From positions 5,332,001 to 5,396,000 of the forward strand of contig NC_067294.1 in the NCBI RefSeq assembly GCF_020740795.1: 64,000 nucleotides of DNA. The letters run 5' to 3'. This DNA comes from Apus apus. Its lineage: Eukaryota; Chordata; Aves; Apodiformes; Apodidae. The notes beneath the pieces were generated by a model. It searched no databases. It was not told the DNA's origin and worked only from the letters and a program-made list of their open reading frames with translations. A program made the position numbers and the translations under genes. This document shows positions 23,161 to 34,834 of this stretch, in pieces (position 1 is the first letter of the stretch; every line of letters starts with the position of its first letter).

Positions 23161-26087
23161 GATTTGAATAAGAGTTAGATCTTCTGACTGTATATTTTTT
23201 ACTTTTTATAGATTTTAAAACTATAATTCTTTATATATGTGTTTGGGGGGGTATTATGGTAAGTTCTATGCTTGTAAATGGAGAACAGTTGAATTTGATG
23301 CTAACCTTTATGAATTTTTGTCATTGAAATGTATAAAGAGTCCATTAATCCCCTTATTCTTTTACTACAATTACTGGTGCACACCAAAAAGAAATCCTTC
23401 ACTTCTGTTTTATCATTATAAAATAAATATTTTGCTAGTGTATTAAACATACATGGTGTGACTTTATACATTTGTGTGAGCTCAGTGGTGCTGTCCCTAG
23501 TGAGATGACTCCGTTCCAACACAGGTTTTCTCACCCTGTTGCTGTGGCTCAAACACTCTGCTGTGTCGTTCCAATTCTTACGGCTTCAGAAAGTGCATTT
23601 AAACAGGCCAGAACTGGATAATGAGGCCTTTAGAGAACTTTCCTTTGAAAACAAGACTTTATGCTACACCTACTGTTTCTGGATTATTTTTTTTAAATGC
23701 AGTTCCTTAAGCTAGGAACTGGGACTGCAGTCTTTGTTACGAGTGGAATGATGTTCATAACTACTCACACATGCAAAATCGTGGAGTTCCAATAATATGG
23801 TCAGATTATCTCAAAAATATCAGGCCTTAGTGGTTTAAAAAGCCACTAGAGCTGGCGAGTTGAAGAGGCTGTGGAAAACAATGGCAAAATAGGTTTTTCA
23901 GCCCCTGCTGGATTGTTGAGCCTCTTAAGATGGACACTCTTAAGATGACATGTCTTGATGGTTAGAAGTAAAGCAACATGGCTCCATCAGTGCCCAGAGG
24001 AGCCTGACTCTAGAGGTGTGTGTTTGCATGTTAAGGTGTTCTTGTTAGCAAGTTGTTACTTGATTAATTGCTCTGAGGTCAGCATTTCAAAGCAGTCCTC
24101 CTAGTGAATCATACCACTTGCAGCAGACCCAAGAATTCAGCTAGTTATATAGTATTTCCTGTTTGCCAAGAGTGCCTTTTGACTGATGATACCTACTCTT
24201 AAGTTCTAAACTAACATCTCAAACCTTTTCAAATGAAGACCAAGCAGTTGTGATAATTTGTAAAGCGTGACGTGTTTCTTGCTGAGGCTGTATTCATTTT
24301 ACATGTTACTTTGATTTCAAGCATTCCCCTTTATAAAAATAACCTTAATCAGCTTCAAACATTGAAGGATCCTTCTACAAGTGTAGACAAGTGCCTTACT
24401 GTATAGCTGTTGTGCTTAAGGGCCCAGCTTGGAGCCTTCAGGTGTTCTCACAAAGTGCATCCTGACTTACCTGAGTATATTCCTCTGCAAATTTTGAGTT
24501 GAGTTTGGGGGGAGAGGAGACCTGTAACTTCAGAAGCTTATAAAGAACCAAATGTAATAGTGACAATACAAGAGAGCTGCTTCTAGCCCTCGAACTGTGT
24601 TCTTTATTCACTTTTGCTTTTTGTCCCATTGAAAGTGCTACATTGTATTTAATGTTGAGTAAAACAACTTTCCCACACTGTTGCCTGCTGAAGTGACATG
24701 CATGTTTTTCCAGAGATTTTTTAAGGAGTCAGTGGCAGCTGGTGACCAACCTCTGCTTAGAAACTGATTTGTTTTTTTCACTTGATGTTAGTGTTTTGCC
24801 TGGGGCTAATGGAAATCTGGGAGTGTCTCTGAAGCCTGAATTGTTTGTTGAAGTGGTATAAGCAGAAGTAGACTCCTGGTGACATTGCTGCTCTCTTATA
24901 TTTGACACCTCAGATGAAATTTTCAGTCACCAAGAGTTTATATTAATTGTTTTATTTCTGTTTCAGTCTGGGGCTGCTAGCAGCTTGGGAGGGTCTAAAG
25001 TCACATCATATGAATGTTTTGCAGAGAAAGGGAGAAGTTTTGATACTCCATGTGCATTTTTTTTTAAGTGTATGCTTGTATATTTGAATTAAGCATTCAA
25101 CTTGCTAAGCTGTTGCAATGAGGTTTTGAGGTGATCAAGAGCCAAACCAGGAGAACAAACTTGCTGTGTCCCGCTCATGAGAATCTGGAGGTTTGGTTAT
25201 TTCTTTTTGGTATTGTATGCAAATTCTGTACTGAGATATTGTGGGTGTGATTATACAGAGAAATGCAATGGCTCAATGGCGTCCTGTCACCACCTTTCAC
25301 CAAAATTAAGGGAGAACCTCAGCTGATAACAAATTACACCTTTTTTCTCCTTTTTTGGTTTAAAAACTTTGAAGTCAGAGTAGTCTTACCCATATGAAGT
25401 TGCTCCAAAACACAGGATCAGTTTGTGCACTGGTGCATGTTTTGTGTTTATGGAGAGCAAAGTTATTCAGGGCTAAAATATTTCTGTTCTTCACATTTTA
25501 CATTTTATAATTCTGATGTTGGTGTAACGTTTCTGAGGGTCCATGTGTTTCTCCATCCTCTGCTGCCTTCCATTTGGAACCAAGAACTTTTATATGTTAG
25601 CCAGAATTGTAAAAATATCAGAAAACTACAAAAAGTGACTGAGCACTAGAAAAGAGCCATGGTCCTGTTTGGCAAGCTTGCAGTATTAATAGGATAAAAG
25701 ATCTGAATGCTCTTTTAAAAATTCAGAATCCAGTAAAAGAATTAAGTTACTCCAGCTGAAGTCTAGAAAATACGTGATCAACTATTACTTGGAATAAGGG
25801 CAGAAGGTCAAGTCATTAACTTGTGAATGCTTGTTAATAATTTTTACAACCTTGAGCATAATTTAGATGCCTTAGAGCTGAGTAAAGCTAGCAATAAAAG
25901 GGCTGGAAAAAAATCTCATCTTTCAGTTGGCAGCAACACTTAATTCAATGACAGTGCAAAATTCTGTAAATATAATTGCAAGAATTTCAGTTGGTGCACA
26001 CAAAACTTTGGCTGTTACATAGTTCAGCAGAAGGAACTTGTCTGCAACAGGTTTTCTGAGGTTGGCTGCTTTGGAAAATGGTGTGGC
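23161..26087. other. Intergenic region between MAML1 and LTC4S
   Basis: AT-rich single-copy-looking DNA of about 2.9 kb. All ORFs are short and unlike known proteins. Part of it may belong to a longer MAML1 3' UTR if the signal at 23422 is used. I see no recognisable repeat family or CpG island. Confidence 0.7.
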
Positions 26088-26219
26088 ATGGGAAGAGTTA
26101 ATGTATGGTGCAGGGAACACGTGTTGCTGCAGGGCAATAAGAAGGCAGGAGCAGGAGAGAGGGTTGGAAAGCATCTGGACTCATCCCACCTAGCAAGGCT
26201 TTGGACCACAGTCGGCAAC
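26088..26219 (+). promoter_or_regulatory. LTC4S: LTC4S upstream region
   Basis: Sequence directly upstream of the LTC4S ATG. It has an E-box CACGTG at 26118-26123 but no CpG island and no clear TATA box. It is open in the LTC4S frame back to an ATG at 26088 in a strong context (GGCATGG), giving a possible 44-codon N-terminal extension. This extension has no counterpart in the family and is probably 5' UTR. Confidence 0.4.
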
Positions 26220-26277
26220 ATGAGAAACCAAATAGACCTGCTGGCCACTGTCACAGTTTTGGGAGTCCTGGAGCAAG
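26220..26277 (+). CDS. LTC4S: LTC4S exon 1 coding part
   Basis: 19 codons plus one base; encodes most of transmembrane helix 1. The start context is CAACATGA with A at -3. Donor GCAAG|GTAAAT. The split codon becomes Ala20 with exon 2. Confidence 0.93.
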
Positions 26278-29200
26278 GTAAATGTCCTTTCTGTCATGCC
26301 TGGTAGTACTGAGCTAATTATATTGAACTTTGTGGAACTTGGTTCCTGTGTTTTGCTTGGAACCTTCATGGAATGACAGCTGCTGTTTTTCAACAAGAAA
26401 ATGATGTTTGGCCATTCACAGTGGAAGTGTCCTGCCTGAGGAGGTTTATTATTTAATCGAGACAAATGATTTGCAAACCTCAAAGCCAGCATCCTAGAAA
26501 GAAATGAAACTGGAAGTTTCACTTCAAAACTTAAAACAATTTAAACAATTAAAATGTCTTTAAAACGTTTTCAGTGAGTTAATTTTAGCAGGTAATTTGT
26601 AACCTAGAGTGGCTGGAGGAAGCCAAAATAAAGGCAGGTTAATAAATGCTCTCAGGAAGAAGTCAGCCTACAAACACACATGATATGTAAATGGAGAAGG
26701 GCATCACGTACAGATGCATTTCTCCTCGGGGGCCCGTGTTACGTGCTGATGTAGCTTTGCTGCACTGAGCGGGTGGCGAGATGAGTTAACAGCTCTGTAC
26801 AGTAATTTGGAAACTCATGCAAGTCCTTCCAGTCAGAAACAGACCCAGACATCTTCAGACAAAGTTGGCAACTTCTCTTAATTTAAATAGATGCCTTTTG
26901 TTTTGACCATTTGGGAGGAAGCAGAGTGCTGCCAAGCTCTGTCTGCCTCCTGTGTTTCATTGAGGGTCCTTTGGGCAAAGGCCTCCCCTCTGGGCTTCAG
27001 GAGGGTGATGGGAGGGGAAGCTCCCCTGCCTGGGGTGGAGACAGAGCCCCCATTTGATCAAAACCAAGGGTTTTCTATAAGGGAAGTTTTGTGGGGATTT
27101 TTATTGCTGAATTAATTCACCACAGAGCTATCACACCTCTGCTTACAGATGTGAATCTCTCAGCAGCCTGATGTATTTTTAGCTGTCAGATGATAAATCT
27201 CTTAATATAATCATTATTTAAAACTCAAATGTACTTGAAGAATAGAGTTCAAGATTTCTGGATTGTCAGTAACTTCTCAAACAATTTACAGAGAAATATC
27301 TGCAGCTGCAGATCTCTTGGTCTGATGACATTTTTGCATTTTACAATTATAACTCTGATGTCAGAACCATACAGGTGTGAAGCCAGCAGATAAACAGCAA
27401 GCTTATCTGTGTTGGGTTGGATAAAGTAGCCTTGTTTTATGGTCTGTCTGGGAAGCTAAGTGGCAATGGCAAAGTACTATGTGTTTCCTTTCTACTAGTA
27501 GGAAATATGTGTGCTCCTGTCCCCCTGATTAAGAGCTGTGCAGTTGCTTTTCTTGCACATTTGAGTGAGTTACAGATCTGAGCTTCATCCTGAGAAGGGA
27601 GAGCACGGAAGCACGGATGTGTGTTGGACGTACAAATACTCTCCCATCACATCCTGATGCAGGAGATGTGATTTAATGGGGGAACTTAGTACAGTGATGG
27701 TTGTTTTTTAGGTTTTTCTTCTTAATTTTCTGGGAGCTCACAGTTTCCTCATTCTTTCAAGTAACTTTCTCCTTATTATTTAGTTATGCTCAGTTCAGCA
27801 AAGCTCTGAGCTTAGTGCTCTGTAGGTATGTGACCCTGCCCTGTGTTGATCTCCAGACCAGAGAACAGAACAATGCTACCACAGTTTTTTCACAGTCCTC
27901 TTCCCTTTTTTTAACTGCTTCAAAGGAAAGGAAGTTTATGCATGATCTGTCAGCCTCCACAGAGCTTGTTTGCCAGGTTGATTCGATGTGGCAGATACCA
28001 GCTATAATAGGGTTTGACAAGTTTGTGAACAGAATTAAATTGAGAATGAATGTCTGGCTGATACTTCCACTGAGGAGCAAAGTGCAGGGAGAGCTCAACC
28101 CTAGGAGCCATGAGAAGGCATTTAACCTCAAGACATGAATCACAAAAAAATAGTTTGAAAGGTTCTGCAGAGTAGGTTGAACTCTTCCCAAGTCCATGCT
28201 GGGAAGGCTTGTACAGTGTGTTCTTTTTAACACCTTATTTTGAGAGGTGCTTCTCTGGGGTGATTCTTAATCCTTGATGCTTCACCCATATGCCAGGCTT
28301 GGAGGACAGCTAGGCAGCCTCCATGAGGCTCTTGTTCCTCTTAGGTGGTTGTTTTAGGTATTGTCTGCCCCTAAGTGTAAGGGCTCTGTTGCAGGACTTG
28401 TCTGAGTCTTTGCCCCGTATACAAGCAAGATGTTAAGCATAGAGCTGATGGAGAGGTTGGGTCTGAAATTATTCTTATCGTGCTCATCAGTCACAAGAAT
28501 TCTCCACTAGGAAGGGTACAGTTGGCACAAAGCAGGATGAAGACTTGCCCAGAGCTTATGCCACAAGCCAGAGCTATGAATGATGCAGTAACTTGAGCTC
28601 AGTCCATTCCTTGAGGTGCCTGTGGTAGGACCCTGAGATCATTGAATAGTTGTGTGGGAGAGACGTGCTTAACTGATGGGAAGAGGAGGTATCAGGATGG
28701 GTCACACTTTGATCAGCTTTTCCTCAGAGCTCTGCTGGCTGGCTGCTGCTGAGCTGCCAGCTGTGTGCTTCTGCAGAGTTTGGTGGCTGGTTTCACAGAG
28801 GGGACACTGTGGCATCTCACTGCATCTCAGGGCAGGACGATGTCCTCACACCTGGCCATAATCACCGTGCTACACATCAATCAGAGGGGAAAAGCAAATT
28901 TGTTCCTTCCCTCCTTTCTCTCCCAGCACCTTGTGTTTAGGGCTGGGTCACTGCACTCACTGTGGAAAACACTAGAATGTGTGGATATTTTCCTAAGTGG
29001 ATGTCTGTGTATTGAAATGGATGATGTGCTGTGTAATGCACAGGTCACACAGCAGCAGATTATTCACGTTTCTAATTCCCTTTTCTTCTACATGTGTTCT
29101 AAGGCTTTTCTGCCAGCATGCATGGATCTGTCTTGTCTTTAATCTTGCAACATCTGTCCCTGCTTTCCTTTTTTCCTCCTGCTATTCTGCTTTTATCTTT

Positions 29201-32200
29201 CTTAGAATAAGATGGTCCACAAGGCAGTAATTGCAGCCTGGCTCCTTGTCTCTTGTTTATTGCTCTAGAAATGTTGCTACATTAGGACCTTGCTAATCCA
29301 AGTGACTCACTGAGCAGCAGGCTGCCACAGCCACCAAAGTAATTGTTTTTATAATTTGCTTTTCTCTTTATTAAAACTCTCATTTTCAATAAAGGCAGCA
29401 GTGCAGTAGTGTGCCTAAATATCAGCACTTGAAACATCAGCAGTCACCTGTGGGAGTAAGAGCTTTCGTCAGAGAGCGAAACAGCCCAGATCTTAATGTT
29501 AACGAGTTTTTATGGTTTTGGAGTGACTTTCCATGTCCCTCACAGCTGTACAAACAGCAATGCAGCAGACACCACCTTAGTGCCTCAGCCCGAGATACAG
29601 GCTCATCCGTGTCATTGACAGCACAACTGCTCCTTGCGCTGCTCCAGCAGGAATGGAGTGAAGGAAACATTTTGCCCCCTTCTTCTTATTGCCATAATTA
29701 TGAGCATCCCTGGTTGATTTAATGATATCCCAGTGCTGTACAGGTTGGATGCTGCTTGTACAAATGCTTTTGTGCCTGCTGGCTGTAGCGGGAGGTGTTA
29801 CCCATGGTTCCCATCAGACTGGCTGAGGGTATAACTAGCACCCTAAATACAAACTGTCAGATTAAGGAGAATAAAAGTTCTGCGATGGAGTGTGGACTGG
29901 GTAAGGTTTTAGTGTGTGTTGCTGGCCTTCCTGGGCATGTTTGGTCAGCTGGGGAGCAGCACCAAGGGCTCTGTTGCTGCTGTGTGCTGGGTGTGATGCT
30001 ATGCAAAGCACCAGCCAGCACATTGGCCCAGCAGCACACGTGCTGTGCCAGGATAACCAAATCTGGCCTTGACGCAGGAGCCTGAAATCAATGGCACATT
30101 GATTCCAGGTTGTGTGTGACAGCCCTGGACTATCAACCTAGACAGTATCAGCTCTTTTCCTCTAACCACTTGCTTGATTCCAAGCTAGATAAATCTTGGC
30201 TACATTAAACACTGCTGGACTGTTACCATTCCTCTGTTGTTCTTTTTTTAGCCTATTTTGTGCTGCAGGTGATCAATGCCCGACGGAAGCACAAGATCCC
30301 CCCTCCTGAGACAAGAGGTCACCCTGAATTTGAGCGGATCTTCAGAGCTCAGTAAGATTTTGACCTGTTTGTGGTGACTCCATCTAGATACGACTTGAGT
30401 GAAGTCTCTCTACCCTGAAGTTGCTCTCAAGTCAGCTTTTCACTTATTGCTGCTGGTACTAGATTTCTTTTTTTTTTTTTTAAATGCATGCAGAGGTCTG
30501 AGTTTTGATTTGGAGCACTTTGCTCTGGCTGGGGTGTTTCTATCCATCCACAATAATCCTCCTCCTGGCATTGTGAGAGGCAGCCAAATTGCAAACTAGT
30601 GGCTGTATGGAAGAGGTGCTGAGTGTTAATGCATCATAATAATTAAGTTTAATGTTAGTGTTGGCTCCAAATTATGAAAGTAGCTGGAGCTATATTAATA
30701 GGCTAATATTTGCTTGTAAGTTTTTTATGTTGAATTGAAGCAAAGGTGGAACAAGCTATGAGGATGTTTTTACTTTTCCTGGTTTTCAACCCATTGTACT
30801 ATGAGATTCAGCACTCCTGGGCCCATGCCTAGGGCTGTTTCTTTTTGCTGTGTTCCTACAGAGAGAGCAGTGCTTCAGCTAAACTGGGAATGTTCAATCG
30901 CTTTGGCTTCCAGAAAGCACCAGATTCTGTCCTTCATCTCAGTCAAGCTGTTTATTAAGCAATTGAAAGGAATTGGCAGGAACTGGTTTGAAGGATAGTT
31001 CAAGCACAGCCCCAAATCCTGAACAAAGCTGCTGTGGTTCCTTGCCAGCCTGCAGGAAACATTTGTGGAATGACAGAAACACCTGCTGCAGCCCCTTTGC
31101 CATGCACAGGGCCAGCCTGCATGGGAGGCACCAGCCTTTGCTAGCTGAGTAGCTGTTGATGAGGCTTTTAATTAAATACTGGCCTGTTCATTAACCGAGC
31201 AATGCTGTGGGCTGCCGAGTGCAGGGAAGCCCTTGCTGTATTCTGTGGAGAAGGTGAGCTCAGGGAACTCAGGTTTTAGAAGGTATTTGGTCACTAAGGG
31301 CTTTTTCCTCTCCCTATGCTTTTCTCTGTGAAAAAGGATACAAATGGATAATTTGGTCTGATCTATTAAAAAAGAAGGGGAGAAAAGGTATTGATTCATT
31401 ACTTGTGAAAACTTAGCAGCCTCCCCTTGCTAAGGTTCAAACTGTATTTGCAGTGTTGGGTTCCTCAGACTTTTTCCAGCTCCCAGTCTGGCTCTGTTCC
31501 CTGAGGCTTGCTGGATTTTTGGCCAAATTTAAGATTAAATTGCCTAGGGAATGCTAAAATGTAGGAGAAATCAAGAAACAAACCCATTGTCTCTAACAGC
31601 ACAGTTCCCAGTGTCTCATCTTGGGGACAATCTGTATTTTTGTCAGTAAAAGAAAATGAAGGAAGAAAACCTGGCTGAAGACCTGATCACCTTTGCTGAA
31701 TTTGATCTGGGAGAAGTCTCCCTCATGGAGCATGACTTGTGTGACACCCACGTTTGGACTGTGCTCACTCAAGGGGAAGAGAATGTTCTTTAAATAATGT
31801 CAAGGAGCCTCCACCCATGCAGCTTTTAAGCTGAGCTGCACTGGATGTCTGTGAAGGTGCTGTGTCTGAGGCCCAGGACAGGGCCTGTGGAGAGTCCAGC
31901 AAAGATGGATCTCCATCTTGGCCATTGCTTGTTGCAGAGTCCATGTGAATGTGGGTGAGGTGAATGTTGTGCCTTGTTTTGGTGCTTTTCTTCTTTAAAG
32001 TGCAGTTATTGGCTGTTGTTGGTTGCAGAAAAGGCTCTTTCTCCCCAGCCCAGCAATGCCTTTTACTGGCCCTTTCAGTTTGCTCTGATGTGTCTCCAGC
32101 TCACCCCTGGCCTCAGGTGACCAGTCTCTGATGTACAAGGAGTGGCTGTAACACTCCTCTCTGGTTCTCACCAGGGTGAATTGCTCGGAGTACTTCCCAA

Positions 32201-33236
32201 TCTTCCTTTCGCTCCTCTGGGTTGCTGGAATCTTCTTCCATCAAGGTAAGGGGGATGGAGAGGGAACCCCAACCCAAACCCAAGCTCCACATGGTCAGCC
32301 CTGAAGGTCTCTGGAGGCTGCTGCTTTCCCCCTGCACCAGGGAAGGTGCAGGCTGAAGCTGAGCTGCAACATGATGTCCAAATCACTACCTCGTAAGCAG
32401 TAACCACTATCTAACAACTAGTTACCTGCCATCCATCCTGTACCAAGCAGGTTTAGGGTGTTTGGCTGCTGCCACAGGGAAGATGCGAGGAAGGACCACG
32501 GCAGGGAGCGCCGCAAACCCAAGGCCCAGGGTGGCTTTGGAGGAGTAGAGAGGTTCATCCCACAGAAAGAGGGAAGGAAGAAAACCCATTACAACTCCTG
32601 CAGTGTTTTAGAGCCAAGTCCATCTGCGTTTGGTTGCTGTGATCCTGTTCCCATCTGGGTGGGGGTGATGGAGCCGGGCTGCAGCTCTGGCAGCAGCCGG
32701 GGCCCCTCGGCCCCGTCAGGACTGGGCTCCCCTCCCGCAGGTGTGGCTGCGCTCTGTGGGCTGCTCTACCTCTACACCCGCCTCAGGTACTTCCAGGGAT
32801 ACACCGTGGCTGCACAGGAACGGTCAGTACCCAGCCGGGGCTGTGGGCACCCCAAACCATCCCAGGGGTGCAGGATGCATCCCCCGCAGCAAGTTTCCTT
32901 CCCGTGGGTGGGACTGAAGGCAGGTTTCCATCACCCCCTTCTCCTTCCCTCCTGCCCACACATGCTCGTGGCCCCACCAGGTTTCCCCAGGACTCAGAGC
33001 AGGATGGGGGAGGCCAAGCCCTCACCAATGTGCTTCGTTCCCCACCTTGGCTGGTGCTGCCTGATGTTTTTTTTCCCTCCCCATGCAGGCTGGGGCCTCT
33101 CTATGCCAGTGCCCGGCTGCTCTGGCTGCTGCTGGGGCTGGCGGTGGCCGGGCTCCTGGCACATTTCCTGCTGCCCCACTCCTCCGCATGGATGGCTGTG
33201 CTGCCATGGCCCCTCCAGCTGCTGGCTGCCCGGTGA
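26220..33236 (+). CDS. LTC4S: Leukotriene C4 synthase (whole coding span, 5 exons)
   Basis: LTC4S conjugates leukotriene A4 with glutathione to give leukotriene C4, the parent cysteinyl leukotriene. It is a homotrimeric MAPEG-family protein of the ER and outer nuclear membrane. The exons 26220-26277, 30252-30351, 32175-32245, 32741-32822 and 33089-33236 join to 152 codons plus TGA; human is 150 residues. Exons 2-4 are 100, 71 and 82 bases, the sizes I recall for human. Four hydrophobic helices are visible. Arg104, which activates the glutathione thiol, and Arg31 are both present, as are Arg51, Asn55, Glu58 and Tyr59 (PEFER[13 protein letters not shown]) and Tyr93/Tyr97 (RLRYFQGY). The start fits the family N-terminus (M-x-x-x-x-x-LLA-VT-LGVL-Q). 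The gene is complete and looks functional. Confidence 0.96.
26278..30251 (+). other. LTC4S: LTC4S intron 1 (4.0 kb)
   Basis: GT-AG intron ending in TTCTTTTTTTAG. No exon or clear repeat was recognised. The ORFs at 27701-28233 on both strands overlap each other and match nothing I know. Confidence 0.8.
30252..30351 (+). CDS. LTC4S: LTC4S exon 2
   Basis: 100 bases. Encodes [12 protein letters not shown], including the conserved Arg30-Arg31, then the loop and [10 protein letters not shown]. The donor is CTCA|GTAAGA, splitting Gln53. The loop KIPPPETRG differs from the mammalian RVSPPLTTG but keeps its length. Confidence 0.95.
30352..32174 (+). other. LTC4S: LTC4S intron 2 (1.8 kb)
   Basis: GT-AG intron ending in TCTCACCAG. 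It has a T-run near 30468-30480. No gene or clear mobile element seen. Confidence 0.8.
32175..32245 (+). CDS. LTC4S: LTC4S exon 3
   Basis: 71 bases encoding [20 protein letters not shown] then F-F-H-Q: the glutathione-binding Asn55, Glu58 and Tyr59 and helix 2. The donor AAG|GTAAGG splits Gly77. Confidence 0.96.
32246..32740 (+). other. LTC4S: LTC4S intron 3 (0.5 kb)
   Basis: GT-AG intron with acceptor CTCCCGCAG. GC content rises towards its end. Nothing else seen. Confidence 0.85.
32741..32822 (+). CDS. LTC4S: LTC4S exon 4
   Basis: 82 bases encoding [20 protein letters not shown], then Y-T-V-A-A-Q-E and the first two bases of Arg104. It covers helix 3 and the active-site loop. The donor CG|GTCAGT splits the catalytic Arg codon. 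Confidence 0.95.
32823..33088 (+). other. LTC4S: LTC4S intron 4 (266 bases)
   Basis: Short GC-rich GT-AG intron ending CCCCATGCAG. Confidence 0.9.
33089..33236 (+). CDS. LTC4S: LTC4S exon 5 coding part and stop
   Basis: Completes Arg104 and continues [14 protein letters not shown] into helix 4 ([16 protein letters not shown]). A Pro/Trp/Leu-rich tail follows, ending QLLAAR and TGA at 33234-33236. The tail is two residues longer than human and diverged, as expected for this part. Confidence 0.95.
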
Positions 33237-33600
33237 GCAGGACCTCAGCCCTCCCAAATCCACCGCTGGGTGGAGGGGAGGGACTCGCAAGGCAGGAAGA
33301 CTGTCTCCCCAGCTCTGTGCCTTGAAGGGAGGTGGATGCTGGCACTCCTCTGCTCTTTAGAGATTATTTCCCTTCTACAAAACCAATGCTCCTCAACTCC
33401 TGTCCCTGTTGATGGGCTTCACTGCTGGGTTTTCTAACCCTGTCTTTTCTAAAACTTCTAACACTTTTGGCTCTGCCTTCTAGAGCACCAGTTGACTCAT
33501 ACACTGGTACTGCTCCTCCTTACTGCTGTAATGATCTGTGTAGAAGGATCACACCAGGGATATACAAAAAAATAAATTCCTTTTCTCAGTGGAAATCATC
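33237..33600 (+). other. LTC4S: LTC4S 3' UTR
   Basis: Trailer of about 350 bases with a single clear poly(A) signal, AATAAA at 33571-33576, followed by TTCCTTTTCT. The exact cleavage site is inferred. Confidence 0.7.
33571..33576 (+). terminator. LTC4S: LTC4S poly(A) signal
   Basis: AATAAA about 335 bases after the LTC4S stop, with T-rich sequence just downstream. Confidence 0.7.
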
Positions 33601-33850
33601 TGTGATTGTCAAAGGTGCTTGGGAAGCAGGTGTGAGAAGCAGGGCTGCTCTAAGTGTGTTCCTCAGAATAAGTGATGCTTATGGGTGAACTGGGTATTGG
33701 TGAGTGCTGAGGACTCTATTTTGGGTCCAGGGGCTCCTGTTGGTCCCCAGCCCCCTGGGAATCCCACCACCCATTCTGTGCTGGGGAACAGGTAGATGGA
33801 GCCAGATCAAGAGCCTCCCTGCCATGAGTGACATTCACTGCCTCACCAAA
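33601..33850. other. Gap between the 3' ends of LTC4S and MGAT4B
   Basis: About 250 bases separate the inferred cleavage sites of two convergent genes. No coding sequence seen. Confidence 0.7.
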
Positions 33851-33875
33851 CGTTTAAATTTAGCTTTTATTACAG

Positions 33876-33881
33876 TGCACA
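33876..33881 (-). terminator. MGAT4B: MGAT4B poly(A) signal
   Basis: TTTATT on the plus strand (AATAAA on the minus strand), about 930 bases past the MGAT4B stop. An A/T-rich block at 33890-33960 lies just upstream of it in the direction of transcription. Confidence 0.65.
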
Positions 33882-34509
33882 TTATTTTATATATATTTAT
33901 ATATAGAGATGTACTTGAAAAAAAATCAAATGTATCCAATAATAAAAAATACAGCACATTAAAGTAGTATAATGCATTCCAGTGTATAGCTGAAGAGACA
34001 TTGGGATTTACACTAATCCCTACTATTTTTGAACTGGGCTACTTCTGCATTGTTTTTTTTTCCTTCCCCCAAAAAATTCACATCAATCAATAACTGAAAT
34101 AGTTATTTTAAAAAGATGGTTTCTGCACTCAATCTCAAGGCATGAAAACACTGGAGACTTCACCGTGAGTCAAGGGGCTGTGTTTGATGCTGGCAGGCAC
34201 AGTGCGGCGTAGTTTATTGTTTTGTTTTCCCTGCCATACTCACAGCTCCAACCCCTCTGGGTTTGTTCCTCCTCTGCTGAAGGAGGGTCCATCTTCACCC
34301 CTGCTTCATCCTCAGCTGTGGCCAGGACCGTTACCTGGGCGAAGGCAAGGCAGGCTTCGGCTCCTGGCCGGCTCCCTCCCAGCACACCTGCAGGCTCAGC
34401 TGGCAGGACTCAGAGTGACCAAGCCTGCCCTGCTCTGTCCCCAAAGACAGCCAAGACCTTGCCCTGTCCCGGGCTGAAGGTGCTTTTTGTCCCCACACTT
34501 CACTAACGC

Positions 34510-34810
34510 TCATCCCGACCCCAAACTGTTCCGTGTCGGTGCGGCAGCCGTGCACCCGAGGGGCCGAGGGCAGCAGAGCCGGCCCCTGCGCGGGGAAGTG
34601 GGGTTCATTTCTGCTCTTCTTCCAGAGGAGACGACGTCCTGGCCCCGCAGCAGCCGCGGGGGCTGTGGGTGCGGGCCCGGCGGCCGGTTGGCCGAGCCCT
34701 GTGGGTGCGCGGGGCCGTGTCCCGGCGAGGCGCCGCGGGGAGGAGGGAGCTGAAGGGGAGGGAGCCGGCCCGGGGATCCACACGTGTGGGCACCCTTCTG
34801 CACACCCGCG
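34510..34810. promoter_or_regulatory. CpG-dense block inside the MGAT4B 3' UTR
   Basis: About 300 bases with very high GC and many CpGs (GCGCGGGGAAG, GGCCCGGCGGCCGG, GGCGAGGCGCCGCGGGG). The surrounding DNA is poor in CpG, so this looks like a small intragenic CpG island. A promoter role is inference only; it could equally be GC-rich UTR sequence. Confidence 0.45.
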
Positions 34811-34834
34811 TCACTCGGCTTTTTTGATGAAAAT
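34811..34834 (-). CDS. MGAT4B: MGAT4B last coding exon
   Basis: Eight codons: I-F-I-K-K-A-E-stop, after acceptor CTCTCATTTCAG. Matches the human C-terminus IFLKKAD. The upstream intron is only 87 bases (34835-34921). Confidence 0.93.
   Translation of the reverse strand: MFIKKAE

Larger units (their letters stand above)
33855..34810 (-). other. MGAT4B: MGAT4B 3' UTR
   Basis: Trailer of about 950 bases. The part next to the stop (34510-34810) is unusually GC- and CpG-dense; the distal part is AT-rich. It faces the LTC4S 3' end. Confidence 0.7.

Noticed and set aside
27701-28233. Two overlapping 145-147-codon frames on opposite strands in LTC4S intron 1
   Set aside because: Neither resembles a known protein; mutually overlapping frames in an intron are most simply random.
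32458-33360. 300-codon plus-strand open frame over LTC4S exons 4-5
   Set aside because: It runs through LTC4S introns 3 and 4 in the wrong register. The real exons have correct splice sites and match the MAPEG family exactly.
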